DNA of 64,000 nucleotides from Haemaphysalis longicornis (GCA_013339765.2 CM023457.1:53779745-53843744); one strand, 5' to 3'; numbered from the stretch's first letter, positions 33,576 through 45,179 are shown. The notes: a model not told the origin generated them from the letters alone. Made by a program: numbers and translations.

Positions 33576-33780
33576 CGGCGTCGTCGGCGGGCGGGCGGCG
33601 CACGTCCCCAGCGGCTAGGGACGGGACGGCGAGGGCCCGAGCGCTGCGCCTGGGAAGCGGGAGGCTGGTGACCGTGGCCCCTCCGCGCGCAGGCCGGCGG
33701 TGTTCTGCGCTCGGGCCGCCTGCCTCCTCCTCGTCGTCGAACTCCTCGGCACTGGCCACGCGTGCCGCGTGCTTCGGGTC
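33576..33780 (-). CDS. Candidate internal coding exon, unknown protein
   Basis: A 205-nt GC-rich stretch is open on the minus strand. It is preceded by a strong acceptor (CACTTTTTTCAG, ending 33781) and followed by a donor GTAAGC (33570-33575). The translation starts DPKHAARVASAEEFDDEEE, an acidic block, then becomes Pro/Arg/Ala-rich. The acceptor resembles that of the gene at 13447-14655 on the same strand, but a link across 19 kb cannot be shown. The high CpG content could also mean a CpG-rich regulatory region. Confidence 0.35.
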
Positions 33781-34529
33781 CTGAAAAAAGTGAAATGCGG
33801 GAAATGTGCACGATGTTTGGTATTATGTCAATGATGTACCTATTAAAATAGCTGGAAATTTTAATTCCTGGGGAAAAACAGCAGTGATTCGTAGTGTCGC
33901 CCACCGAGACAAATATATGCCGACTTTCAACTTCACGTACGCAGGCCATGGGCAAAGTCTGTTGGCAGGTCTTTCGCCAGTATTACGCAAATTAAAAGGC
34001 TGTTGCAACATAACCTAACCTAAACGCAAGCTAAAATTTTCCCAAACCTAACTCAATGTCACCATCATCGTCAACAACCTCCTCAGATCCGCTGCAGGAC
34101 GAAGGGCTCTCCAATCGACTTTTAACCGCTCCTGTCTTGCGCTGCTCGAGTTCCTCCACTGCCTACGAATTTCGTCATGAAAGCGAAGCCGTTGTGCGCC
34201 AATACACACTGCAGTAAAGCCAAATGTCTCTGACGACGATGATGAATGATCGTTGGTGGGGTAAAAGAAAAAACTTCCACCTCCCCTCGCGGGAACCCCT
34301 GTGTAGATGCGACGCATAGGCGGAGCGGCGAAGGGACCGCGTTTTATAGCGCGCATAACGTTGAGGGGACTGCGTAAGCCGGTCCCAGTCGATGACGACG
34401 TTGGCGTACTTGTAAAGCGGCGTGGACTCTAGGTGTTTGAGCCAAGCGTGGATGTTGCTTCGCCGGAGAACGGCACACCGGTTATATGCGCAGCGCGTCC
34501 GAAGGAGAGGAAACCACGGAAGAGAGAGT

Positions 34530-34690
34530 ACTGCACATGCGCCGGCCCCAGCGCGTCTGCCGCCGGGTATGACGCAACACAATCCAACACAATCCACTTT
34601 AATCCAATCCAAGCCAAGCCAAGCCAAGCCAAGCCAATCCAATCCAAGCCAATCCAATCGAATCCAACCCAATGCCCCTCGCGAGAGAGT
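34530..34690 (-). repeat. Element with internal (cttgg/attgg)n minisatellite, copy 2
   Basis: Reverse complement of the family at 20041-20200: conserved gcgaggggcattgg and ggattaaagtggat flank a tract of ggctt/ggatt pentamers (34593-34668). The flank gcggcagacgcgctgg is also shared. Confidence 0.65.
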
Positions 34691-34824
34691 GTTCGCTACC
34701 GAAGAGGAGAGGGGGTGAGCGGCGGAGAGCGCACCTGGCGAAGCGAGGAGAATGGGGGAGGGGCGGACAACGCCGACGACGACGACGACGCCGGAGGGAC
34801 AAGGCGAGTGAATCAGATGCTCTG

Positions 34825-35997
34825 ACCAATCCCGCTGCTACAAGCCGAAGCCCAGCTAAACACGCTAGATGAGATCATCCATCAGCGTCGTTCCGCTCGC
34901 CTGCTAAAGCGTGGATATGTACCGGAGGCAGCGGCTCTCGCTGCGTATATGGGCCACGTTCCTGATACGATGCCAGCCTTTTCTGCGGCTAGACCGCCCT
35001 GGCTCTACCATCAGGTGACGGACAACAAGCCTCTGGCAAGGCTACATGTCCGAACCTCTGGCCTTCATCAACCTCCGGATGCAGCCCTCCTTCATGTCCG
35101 TCACTGGGCGCCTGTGACGCGGACACGAGTCATACAGGCTTTCGTGGACGCCGGGGCACATGACTGCCTCGTAACCACAGCCTTGGCTTGTCCCTCTCAC
35201 CCAACCTTAAACCAGTGCTGCGCCTACGAGACCCTCCGACCTCTCCCAAGCTGTTGGCAGAACTTACTGCAATTCGGGATGGTCTCCAAGCGCTTCATCG
35301 ACAGTAACTACCGGGGTGAAACTGGAAATTTACACGGACTCAACGACAGCGATACGTGATCTACGTCGCGTTGCGCGTAGCACCAGCATGTCGGCACGTA
35401 TTCACGCGATCCTGGACACATACCCATGCCCTGTGCGTGTTTTGTGGGTTCGCCGGGACATGCTTCCTGCCCACATAGCGGCGGATCGCGCCTGTCGCCG
35501 TATAGACCTACAAAGGCCGCTGCCACTTCTTCGGTGTCCACCCGAGAAGAACTGCTGGTGGAAAAGGAGAACCTCCGCCGCGCCACGCGTGCTTTACTTC
35601 CACCGCGTGGAACCGACCTCCCCAGTGGGCTCGCTCGCTGGGAGGAGGTCCTGCTGCGGAGGCTTCGAGTTGGGGTGGCATATCCCCAGCAGTGACCCAC
35701 GCTTGGCCTGCCCGCTATCACGCACTGTTTGCGGACACCTGTCCCTTTTGTACGGTCCCTGCGTCCGAAGCCGACACGAGCCACCTTCTATGGACCTGCC
35801 CTGCCCTTCAACCTCTCGCCTGCAACACCTCCGGGGCACAGGGCTCCATCCTGGGAGACCCCCTGATCTACAGCGGTGGATATGGGGCCTCAGTACCGGT
35901 CTCTGTTGACGTTTCTGCGTGAAACCAATGTAATGTTGTATATATGACTGTTATGCCGTAAGGCAAACTCTCGCAAAAAAAAAAAAAAAAAAAAAAA
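34825..35997 (+). pseudogene. RNase H LINE, 5'-truncated, with poly(A) and target duplication
   Basis: Pieces in order: RNase H start AFVDAGAHD (about 35140), then EIYTDSTTAIRDL (35320-35360), WVRRDMLPAHIAADRA (35450-35500), LLPPRGTDLPSGLARWEEV (35595-35650) and a C-terminal zinc motif CPFC...H (35735-35800). Poly(A) of about 23 residues ends at 35997. The flanks AGATGCTCTG (34815-34824 and 35997-36006) are a perfect 10-bp duplication. It is a clean target-primed insertion, with some stops since. The same family is found at 46053-46410. Confidence 0.83.
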
Positions 35998-36006
35998 GAT
36001 GCTCTG

Positions 36007-36092
36007 CATCTAAAAAAACGCTTCCCGTGGCCGGGATCGAACCTGTGTGCTTCGCGTTACAAAGCCGGCGTCTATGCGATCGCTCCATTTCG
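36007..36092 (-). repeat. tRNA-Thr-like SINE part, split by LINE insertion
   Basis: Minus strand: the B box GGTTCGATCCC (36033-36043) is preceded by gccggctttgtaacgc, resembling an anticodon arm with TGT. The stretch right of it (gatgctctgcatc) continues at 34824 on the other side of the LINE at 34825-35997, so the LINE landed in this repeat. Confidence 0.55.
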
Positions 36093-36097
36093 ACATT

Positions 36098-37096
36098 TTT
36101 TTTTTGTTTTTTTTTCCAAACACAACTTTTATTTACCAGGATATACATTTATACATAATGCACTGGCACAATCGATGCAGTGACCAACGCTGGCACGCGT
36201 ACATACCGTCGCCACAGGAACTCCAACCACCTTTAGGCATGCCTTCACTTGAGCCGCAGAGTAAGCAACGCAGTGGGAGTGCGGTGACAACAAAGAACAA
36301 ACAAGCAGGAAAATATGACATCCTGAGACACTGTAATATCAGAGTACATGAACTGAGAATCGTGTGAAGGTAACATGTTCCCATATGAGTGTAAACTCTG
36401 GGCAAGGATGTACAACGCCTGTTCAGAGGGGAGAAGCGTCTCTACAACGTACTAGTGGGGCAACATCACAGCCGTTGCCGGCGATGCATCTCTTTTTCTT
36501 TAAAGCGCTTCAGTGCTTGGCATCCTTTTTGCAGTGAGTTGCGGAGCTCCGTGTCACAATCTGATGCCCCCAACACGCTCACTGTCCATTCGGCCTTGGC
36601 CGTGAAGTGCCGCCAGGTAGGCCTGGAGTTCCTGGCGCACTCCACTGCATCCACTCGAGCCCTCCACAGCGAGTGGAGCCCCAGGACAAGCACGCAGTCC
36701 CGAAGCGCCTTGTTAAAGTTGTGGGCGCACTCAGGTGCCGGAGGCCTGACCACGACAGGTCCCATCGCTCGGTGTACGCGGTCTGCAGCTCGTCCCAGAA
36801 GACGGCCGCGGCGTTACAATCTGTGAGGACGTGTTCTGCCGTTTCCCGTTTTCCACAGAGGAGACAACCCGCGCCGCCATGGAGAAAGAAACCCTTATCC
36901 TCCAGACGTGCCTTTGCTGGCAGCACCCCCATGTGGAGGCGGAAGAAAAAGTCCTTTGAGGCGGTGGGCACAGGAGTCGTCTTACTCGTTTCAAGACATC
37001 GATCGTTAGGTATTGGGGGTTTTCGGTAGAGAGGGGGCGGCAGGACCTTCTCCACGAGGTCCCAGTACAGTTTTCTAGGTTTTGTTCTGCAGCAGA
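36098..37096 (-). pseudogene. Tx1/L1-like LINE, 3' part
   Basis: Minus strand. It holds PRKLYWDLVEKVLPPPLY (about 37020-37080), then KDFFFRLHMGVLPAKARLED and CLLCGKRETAEHVLTDC (36800-36960), a reverse-transcriptase zinc-binding (zf-RVT) domain as in Tx1/L1-type LINEs. The 3' end has AATAAA at about 36131 and a poly(A) tract read as T at 36098-36117. It is the continuation of 42541-44215. Confidence 0.8.
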
Positions 37097-37582
37097 GTGA
37101 GAGTGAGAAACATTTTATTGAGCCGGTGAAGTGGGAGTGGTTCCTTATTCCAGGAAGCCATGCGATGAGCCGGCAGCCTTCGCTCTGGAGGCCAAACGTG
37201 TCTGGACGTCCAGATCGCTGCTGGTCACCAGGTTCTCCCACAGCTCAGGGGTGGGAAGGGGGGATGGAAGAGGGGGGAGGTTGGGGTTGTGCTTGCACTC
37301 TAATATGATGTGGGAAGAGTACCGGGTTGTAAGCAGAACTTGCATGTGGCCGGGAATTGCGTGGGAAACATGCGATGGAGGCGGACTGGGTGAGGGAAGG
37401 TATTGCTCTGCAGTCGGCGAAGTAGGGATTCTTCTTTTGAGAGTTTAGGATGCGGAGGAGGGAAGTGCTGTCGTTCGAACCGGTAATATTGAGTGATGTC
37501 TTGAAAAGTCAGTAGAGGGACGGACGGTTCGGTATCCTCAGTAGCCTGGAGGGACAGGGCGCAGGCTTGCTGGTGAGCAAAG

Positions 37583-38191
37583 TTATTGCCCGTCATGAGG
37601 AATGGCCAGGAGTCCAGGAGGGTGTCCAGGAGTCCAAACGAATGACCAAACGAATCCAAACGAATGACCAGGAGTCCAAACGAGGGTGACTTTCCGGCAG
37701 GGTTGATGCAAAGACAGTAGTTTTAAAGTTGAGCGGGCCACCCTTCCGGCTAGAAAGCTTCTGCAGGCTGCTTGAGAATCTGTGATGATTACGGGGTTCT
37801 TCGTATGAATGAGGGCTAATGCGATGGCGAACTCTTCGGCAATCGATGTTGACGACGTCTCGATTGTTGCTGAAGTTACGAGGGCGGTCTTGGTGGTGAC
37901 TACGGCTACTTGATGCTGTCCGTTGGGGTAGGTGCTAGCGTCCGTGTAAGAGACATCTGCACGCTTTCCATAGATGGTCTCGTGCACTTGACTTCGCGCT
38001 TTTCGGCGGCCGGGTTGTAGGTCCGGGTGCATATTTTTTGGCAAGGGGCGAACCCGGATAACACTTCTCCAGTTATGAGGGAGGGGCTGAGAGGCAGTGG
38101 ATTGGCATGGGACGTGAAGACTTTTCAGGAGGGCTAAGCCCGCGGGTGTTTGAGTCAGACGGAGACGTTTTACTAGATAAATGGCCTTCAA
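37583..38191 (-). pseudogene. I LINE RNase H domain with internal duplication
   Basis: YTDAST, SIAEEFAIALAL and ITDSQAACRS are the first three acidic active-site blocks. The last block, WTPGHS, is duplicated: a roughly 43-bp tandem repeat built on tttggactcctgg separates WTPGHS from the GNNFAH that should follow, and shifts the frame. Confidence 0.85.
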
Positions 38192-39209
38192 TAAGTTCTG
38201 ACACCGTGTTGTGGAGGCCCAGTTGTAAAAGACGGGCCGTGGAGGTGTTCATAGGAAGATTTAGCACTTGTTTGAATGCTTTCCGTATAAGCCGGTCAAT
38301 GGTGTCCGTGTCACTTTTGGTGAGGATAAGGTACGGTGCGACATACGTGACACGTGAAATAAGGAGAGACTGGACCAGTCGGACCATGTCTTTTTCCTTC
38401 ATGCCACGGTGGCGGTTAGAAACACGTCGAAGCATGTGGGAGACTTGGTTAAAAGCCTTGGAGAGCTTAGATAAAGTTTCATTGTTGCGTGTATTGGCCT
38501 GGATGGTGAGGCCTAAAATCTTAAGGGAGGAGCCGGGCCGTACAGTATGGCCGTCGAGGTGGATGCAGACTGGTTCTTTCTGTAGAGCAGGTGGATGTTT
38601 ACGGATTATGACAAGCTCAGATTTTTGGGGGGAGCATTGAAGTCCCACGGAGGAGGCATAGTTGTGAACGACGTCGGTAGCCTGTTGAAGGTAGTCTTGG
38701 ATGTTTCCCATGGAGTCTGTGTCTGTCCATATGGTGATGTCGTCTGCGTAAAGTGCGTGATGTATGTGAAGGATGGCGTCAAGTTTCTGGGGCAAATCCA
38801 GGAGGGCGAGATTGAAAAGGAGTGGAGAAAGAACTGAACCTTGAGGTGTGCCCTGGTCCCCCAAAGCAATAGGCTGGGATTTAATGTCACCTACACGAAT
38901 AATAGCTTGCCGATGAGTAAGAAAATCTGCAATGTATGAGTACGTACGGTGGCCGCAGCCTGTTTGATTGAGGCGGGATAAAATGGAGGAATGCCAAACA
39001 TGATCAAATGCCCCTTTTAAGTCCAAGGCAAGAATGGCCCGAGGGGAGCAACGAGTCGCTGGAGCAAAGACTTCTTCTTTAATTCGAAGGAGAATATCTT
39101 GTGTGCTGAGATGCTTCCTGAAGCCATACATGGTGTCGGGTATAAGGCCTTTTTCTTCAAGGAAGGGTTGGAGGCACTTCAGTATCATTCTTTCCACTAA
39201 CTTGCCCAC
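38073..39209 (-). pseudogene. I LINE ORF2 part: reverse transcriptase
   Basis: 378 codons. GKLVERMI begins the palm; TMYGFRKHLSTQD, ALDLKGAFDHVWH (catalytic Asp), GTPQGSVLSPLLFNLAL and YADD (catalytic pair) follow. Thumb sequence then runs to a frameshift before RNase H. Confidence 0.9.
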
Positions 39210-39597
39210 GCAGGAGGTCAGAGAGATCGGTCTTAGGTTATCAAGATGAGGGGACTTATTTGGCTTGGGGATGAATCGTATTTCAGCCGTCTTCCACTGG
39301 GGAGGGAGGTGACCTGAGCTCCAGTGCGAATTGATGTGGTATAGAAGGTGATCCAGCGAGCCGCCGTCCAGGTTGGCAAGAAGCCGGTAAGTGGCTTGGT
39401 CTGGTCCCGGGCGCTATTTTTATTGCATTCGAACAAAGCTGCTTCCATTTCGTAAAGTTGAAAGTCCTTATCCAAGTCACTGTTTGTCGATCCCGTGTAA
39501 GGAGGTGGGTTGAAGTGGCGAGAGGTGTTCAAATATTTAGCCGTGAGTTTTTGGATGAGATCTTGGGGAGATCCGTTGAAGGAGCTTAGGGTCCGGG

Positions 39598-40770
39598 TCA
39601 TATTGCGTTGGGTCTCGCTCTTGCTGGAGAGCGGGTCAATGAGGTGCCTAAGTAAAACCACGTTTTTCGAGTGGTAAGGGTACCCTGGAGGCTGTCACAT
39701 AATTGAAGCCAATTCTCTTTGCATAGGTGAATGGCGTATTCAGTGGCTTCTTTATTAAGCGCTGCAATTCTGAGCCGGAGCTTGCGGTTCCGTCTTTGCC
39801 GTTTCCATCGCTTTGTGAGGCTCCTACGGGCCTCCCAGAGGTGGAGAAGTTTAGCATCCACGCTGGGGGTCTGGAAGGAAGTGATTATGGATTTTGTGTT
39901 TACCCTGAGTGTTTCAATAATGTCATCCATCCAGTCGGATAAAGGTTGGTTAGGGTCTATAGGGCGAGAGGAGTTGGCCTTGCGGAACGCATCCCAGTTA
40001 GTGAGACGGGCGACTCCTGTCTTGACGTTGTAATCGAGATTACGAATTGTTAGTTCGATAATATCATGGTCGGATCCAAGGTTCTCGCCAGTGGATGACC
40101 ATAACACATCCAGGGTGCCCAGTAATAAAGACAGGTCTGGGGAAGTGTCCCTGGCTGTGCTGGTTCCCATTCGTGTTGTTGAGCCGGGATGGTTTAGAAG
40201 CAGGAGGTGAAAATCATCAATCGCTTGCGCCAGGAGAGTGCCTTGTTTCGTTTTGTAAGGATAACCCCATTGAGGATGAGCAGCGTTAAAATCCCCAAGA
40301 ATAAGGAGCGGTTTCGTTCCAGCTATATTAATAGCGTCACGAATTGTTGATAAAATGTCGGGAACCTTCTGGGTTGGGCGGCAATAGATATTGAGGATGT
40401 AAAGGCTTAGCTTGTTCTTAGGAGATGGAGATAGGAGCTCGGTGAGGATGTGATTGCATCCCCTCTGTGGGGTGACATGATTAACAGCAGATATAGTGCT
40501 ACGAATAAGCGTGAGCGTTGAGTAATTGTCTGAGGAACCGTAGGCGATGTATCCAGGGAGTTTCATATGACTGTTCGTTTCCTGCAGGGCAATGACCGCT
40601 GGTTTCGAATCAAGGGTGGTGAGGAATTGAGTAAGGGATGCAGCTTTTTGTTTGAGGCCTCTACAATTCCATTGGAGGAGCGTCGTAGAAGTTGGATTAA
40701 GTTGCTTCCGGTTCATCAGGTAACGAGGCAGAGATGGTGTTGTCTGTGTTTTGGGCGTATGGGGCGGCAC
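39598..40770 (-). pseudogene. I LINE ORF2 part: APE endonuclease and linker
   Basis: 390 codons. The endonuclease has WNCRGL near residue 34, an ALQETNSH catalytic Glu, LILGDFNAAHPQWG and TSPDLSL, and ends with SDHDII, all in the usual order. A linker follows. The frame breaks near 39600 and resumes in another frame (39661-39233) before the RT. Confidence 0.88.
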
Positions 40771-42507
40771 CGGTGTGGTTCCTTAAGGAGCCTTTTGAAG
40801 CTCTGTCTTGTCGGATGGGGCCGAGGTCATTGCTGTGGTCGAGGGAAGTGGGTGAAGTGTTCACAGAGATTGCTTCCTGCCTGAATGTGTGATACTCCGT
40901 GCGGAGGGACTGAATATCTTGTTGTAGTTTCTGGTTTTCTTGCCGAATATTCTGGAGGTCTTGGTTTATGGAAGCAAGCTGCTTAGCTAGGTTAGTAAAC
41001 ATTTCTTCGATCTGCGGTGGGGGCGACGGCGGCTGGGTCTGTTTCTGCGGCGTCCAATTAGGCAGTTCGGGTGTCTGAGCGGGGGGGTTAGGTTTTTTGC
41101 GTTTTTCGCCGGCTGTAGATTGGTTGTGCATCGAGACGAGCATTGAGTGATGCTATTAAATCATTTTGTTGTTCCAGAATTCGGGTAAGATGCTTACATT
41201 CCATGCAGGGAGTTGTATTCTGGGACTGTTGTGGGGGCGGGGGCGGAAGGGAATTAGTTTGAGCTGCCGGAGAGACCCTTTGGGCCCAGCTTACTTGTTT
41301 TGGCTGGATGTCGGGTGACAGCTGTGGATCCTGCGGATCCTGGGACTGCATTGGTGGTTTGCTTCGAGAATGGCTGCGTTTTCATGACAAGGAGTCATTG
41401 AACGGTCCCGTCCACGCCCACGAACCAGTATGGAGACCCGGGCTGTTTCAGGAGCGCTTGCCCGGGCTTGTCTGAGCCGCCTTTGCCGGAGAATAAACGG
41501 TTCGACATAACGCTTTGAGCAGCCTGGTGCTCCCGAAAGGTGGGAACCACCGCAGAGGTCGCAGGTGGGCGAGCACGTGTGGTTTAGTTGAGATCCCACA
41601 TTCATGGCAGACCGGAGTGGTAGGGTTCGGGCAAGCCGTGGACCTGTGGCCTACGGTATGACATGTAGCACACACGGGAACGGTTTTCTTGTATATGAGC
41701 ATGGATATTCTGCGCCGTAAAGTCGGACTGTGTAAGGTACCTTGGGTCCCGCGAAAGTCAGAACCACTGTAGATGACGTGCCAAGTCTTCTAGCTGTGTA
41801 CACTTCATCCGTAGTCTGATCAATGTTGTTGAGAATGTCTGCTTCAGACAGTCTAGCTGGGACACCGCTGATGACGCCTTTAACAGAGTCGTCGGGTGCC
41901 AGGCCGTAAAGTTGGACGGGGTACTGCTTGTTATGAAGTGTTACGTATTGGACTTGACCCAGAGCTCGTGCGGCCTCGGAGGATGGAGTACTGACAGTGG
42001 CCGTGTTTTGTGTTACATCAACTCTGAGGCGCAGATTTGCTTGACGCCACGTGACCTTGATGGCGTTCAGTAGCGCCAGGGACAGCTCAGCGTACTCAAT
42101 GTTGCCGAGCGCCAGCCCGCCCTGGGGACACAATACTAGTTTGAAGTCGTCCCTCGGCAGGGGCTTAGGTCTGAGGAATGGTTTACTTGCGGGCGGCAAG
42201 GCTTGCTTGGCTTGTTGTGGAGTCGTGGTTGTGGCAGTGTTGGCCGCGGCGGCACTGCGCTGTCGGCGACGTTGGGCTCGCGAGACTACCTCAAAGAAGT
42301 CTTGATGGTGATCTTGATTTACGGCACAGTGACCTTTGTGATAATCGAGTCCATTTCGGTGTCTGCTGAGGGGTTGGATAATGGCTGCTGGTCTTGATTT
42401 GCAGTCGAGTGACCTTCTTGTATGACATCAGCATCCATATCTGCATCCGAGGAGGTCTTGTTTGAAAGCCCAGTGGCGGCACTCGAGGTGCTCGAGGTGT
42501 CTTGCAT
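40697..42507 (-). pseudogene. I LINE ORF1 (gag-like, zinc knuckles)
   Basis: Frame pieces at 42507-42319, 42199-41651, 41702-41448, 41605-41291, 41351-41088 and 41143-40697. Residues of the second piece form a domain before the CCHC knuckles, comparable to the gag-like ORF1 of the I factor. RNA binding and RNP formation are the known role. Frameshifted at least four times. Confidence 0.78.
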
Positions 42508-42540
42508 GACGGGTTCCTTGACTGCGCCTAGCGATTATCT

Positions 42541-44215
42541 CAGCAGATAATCCCAAGATAAATGCTGCTCGAGCAGGGCTAAGGCTAGCGCGATTTCTTT
42601 GTAGAACCTCGTTCCGCGCCTGTCAAAGCAGAGAGATGCTGTCGTGGCAAACCACGGGGCAAAATGTCTGGTGCCCAGGCACTGCGTGGCTGCCACTAGG
42701 AACGGATCGCGTAGACCCAGAAAGTACAAGAATCATTGGATAGTGAGTTTGAGCTCCGCGTTGACGAGCCCAAACCCACCCTTTTCTAGGCTCCAGAAGA
42801 GGTTTGAGCGGCGCATGGGTTCGAATGTGGACCGCCAGAGAAATACCGCCCAGGACCGGTGCAGCCTATTCAGGGTGTCTGCGTCGATGGAAGTATTATG
42901 CGGGCCCCGTACAGCACTTCGGGGTATGCAATCGCATTGCACACATGCGCCCTCGTGAACAGAGCGATGTTTCTATTTCTCCATGGTTGCAGCTTTCTTT
43001 CCGCAGCTGAGAGCTTGGGTTTCCACCGATTTTTGACTGCGGAGCTTTGGTTGAGGTTGACGCCCAAGTAATTGGACATCTCCTCTTCCCAGGCCATTCC
43101 AAATAGGCAACTTGGTTTGGAGGCCCAATCACCCAACCAGGCTCCCCTCGACTTAAGTAGGTTTAGCTCTGCTCCCGAAAAGCGGCAAAACTGGTTTGCT
43201 AGTTTAATTACCTCGCCCACTTGTGATCCACGAGTGCAAATGAAGGCCACGTCGTCCGCATAGCTCCCCGTCTCCCATCTTCAGGCCATTGATGACCTCG
43301 GATGCAAGGGCCATACGGCAAAGTGGCTCAAGATAGAGGGCGAATAGGATGGGTGACATGGGGCAGCCCTGGCGCACCGACCTGCGGATGTCTATGGGCG
43401 TTCCCACAGACCTATTTGTTACTACACAGGTAGAGATGTCCTCGTAGCAAGTTTTGATCCAATCGATCATTGTGTCACCGATTCCGCAGTGTTGGAGGTG
43501 ATCCAGTAGAAAATTGTGGTCCACCTGATCAAAAGCTTTCCTCAGGTCCAGTTGAACAATGGCCAAAGGTAGCAGACCTGATTCAGCCGCCTCGACGGCT
43601 ACCCTCATGCGATGTAGGTTGGAATTGATGGACCGCCCTTTGAAACCGCATGTCTGGTGCGGACCAACTACAGCGCTCAGTGCGCTCTCCAGCCGTCCGG
43701 CGAGAACTCGGGCCAGGATCTTGTATTCTGTTGAGAGGAGGCTGATCGGACGGTAATCGGCGACGTCGGGGATAGAATCGGTGGGTACTTTTTTGGGGAT
43801 TAAGGCCAGGTGGCTTGTCCGCATGGAGGATGGCAGGCGCTTCTGTTTTCTTATTTTTTCGAAGACCATGGCTAGGATGGGGCTCAGTTCCTTTCTAAAG
43901 GCCATATAGAACTCTGAGATGATACCATCCAGTCCAGGAGATTTGTTCCGCGGTAGGCTCTTGATGGTACGCTCTATTTCCGCTTCTGTTATGGGGGTGT
44001 TGATCAACTCTTTGGTTTCTTCAGGTATTTTGGGAATTTGATTTAGCACTTCAGCTGGGATTGCATCTAGGACTGACCGTCGAGAGAATAGTTCTGCATA
44101 ATAGTCAGCGAAAGCTCTGGCGACTTCCTCATTGCTTCTTGCCATGCCTGCAGGATGTTTGACCTCCGTGATAGTTTTCCGTGCCGAGTTCGAAGGCTGC
44201 AAAAATCTTCGATGG
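42541..44215 (-). pseudogene. Tx1/L1-like LINE, reverse transcriptase part
   Basis: Minus strand. SPGLDGIISEFYMAF, LALIPKK, DYRPISLLSTEYKILARVLAGRL, GFKGRSINSN, QLDLRKAFDQVDH and QGCPMSPILFALYLEPL (43300-44100) are the RT blocks typical of the Tx1/L1 group. The thumb and connection follow (42733-43250: SNYLGVNL, PWRNRNIALFTRAHVCN) up to HLSWDYLLR at 42541, where the I LINE is inserted. The conserved F/YADD-containing block near 43260 is frameshifted. It continues at 37096-36098. The endonuclease part is missing. Confidence 0.87.
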
Positions 44216-44430
44216 CCTTGCCTCGAACTCTACCTACATGGTCGAAGCGAACGCCAAGCAGCAGGTACTCATTCGCGCCGTACATCCTGTAGCCCAAACG
44301 TTAGGCCTATGGAGGGCACACCCGAGAGTGGCTGTGAGTACCTCCAGAGGAGCACTTAATCGGATTGTGGGATTGGCCAACCGAGGAATCTACCACGCGA
44401 AAGCTTCGCGTTCAAACCATCGCCGTCGTT
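44216..44430 (+). other. Unassigned coding-like fragment
   Basis: The plus frame 44181-44432 contains ANAKQQVLIRAVHPVAQTL and a run of ordinary-looking residues to RRR-stop. It may be a piece of another repeat, but I cannot name it. Confidence 0.3.
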
Positions 44431-44575
44431 AGACGGAGCGCTGCATGTTTCGTCCCTCCATCGATTTATTGTCCTTTCCCTTTCTGTAGACCTGTCTCTC
44501 GGATCCAGCCCTCTTACGCTAGTGGTCCGCCGCTTGTCCTGGCCTAGTCTAACGAGAGTTTTTTTGTTTCGATAT

Positions 44576-44728
44576 TGTTACGTGGCGGCAGGACGAATGA
44601 CAGGAACGATGGCTGATGCGAAGCGATATATTTACATAATGGTGATGATTTACATGATATTTACATGAACCCCAGCAACGCCACGCACAACGCGCGTAGC
44701 TGGGCCGTCTTTGCTTCTCTCCGTGACA
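44576..44728 (-). mobile_element. Solo LTR related to the TRIM-like element
   Basis: 153 bp with ends TGTTACGTGGCGGCAG and CCGTGACA on the plus strand, matching the outer ends of 6939-7127. The flanks ATAT (44572-44575 and 44729-44732) form a 4-bp target duplication in a cgatatcg context. The shared tttacataatgg motif is present. No second LTR is nearby, so this is a recombination-derived solo copy of a related subfamily. Confidence 0.78.
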
Positions 44729-44732
44729 ATAT

Positions 44733-45170
44733 CGTTGTTGTTGTACTTTATTAGAAAGGAAGGCCAAGGCCAGGGGGGGGGGAAGGGAAGGGAGGACGGA
44801 GCACTGTTCTTATGATGCCGGCTTCAAGGGTTCTCTCCAGAAGTCGTGCAGACCACTGCTAATATTGCCCGTACTAGGCGCTTTTTGTGGCATAAATGAC
44901 GATTTCGAAGAGTGTGTCGTGGGAGAGGGATGTTGGGTCGATGTAGGTTGAGGTGTCGTGGTGAGGGGGAGTGAATGTACGAAATGAGAAAACTTGGGGC
45001 AGTGCCAGATGAGGTGGTGGAGATCGGCTGCGATGGAGTGGTGGCAGTAGGGACATCGGGGGCGTGCTGGGGATAATACCATTGTCGTTTCGCACCAATT
45101 CAACGCATTAGGCCTTCCTCTGTCGATGTCTGTGCTCCTTTCGTTCGGTGGCCACATCCCTGGGGTTTTT
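44733..45170 (-). pseudogene. I-clade LINE 3' fragment
   Basis: The minus frame 45157-44810 has CPYCHHSIAADLHHLIWHC, the C-terminal zinc motif of RNase H-bearing LINEs. Its 3' end has AATAAA and a (caa)n tail at 44733-44756. Truncated upstream. Confidence 0.65.
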
Positions 45171-45179
45171 CATAGAGGG

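Larger units (their letters stand above)
37097..42540 (-). mobile_element. Near full-length I-clade LINE (5.44 kb), nested
   Basis: Minus strand. ORF1 (about 42507-40697) is gag-like with CCHC zinc knuckles (CATCHTVGHRSTAC, CDLCGGSHLSGAPGC), then a Gln/Lys coiled region. ORF2 starts with APE endonuclease (40770-39598: LQWNCRGL, ILGDFNAAH, GSDHDI). Reverse transcriptase follows (39209-38073: GTPQGSVLSPLLF, ALYADDITIW), then RNase H (38191-37583) and a CKFC zinc end. The tail is AATAAA with (tcactc)n. Flanks cagcaga at 37090-37096 and 42541-42547 are the target duplication. ORF1 and ORF2 carry several frameshifts, so this copy is dead. Confidence 0.9.
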
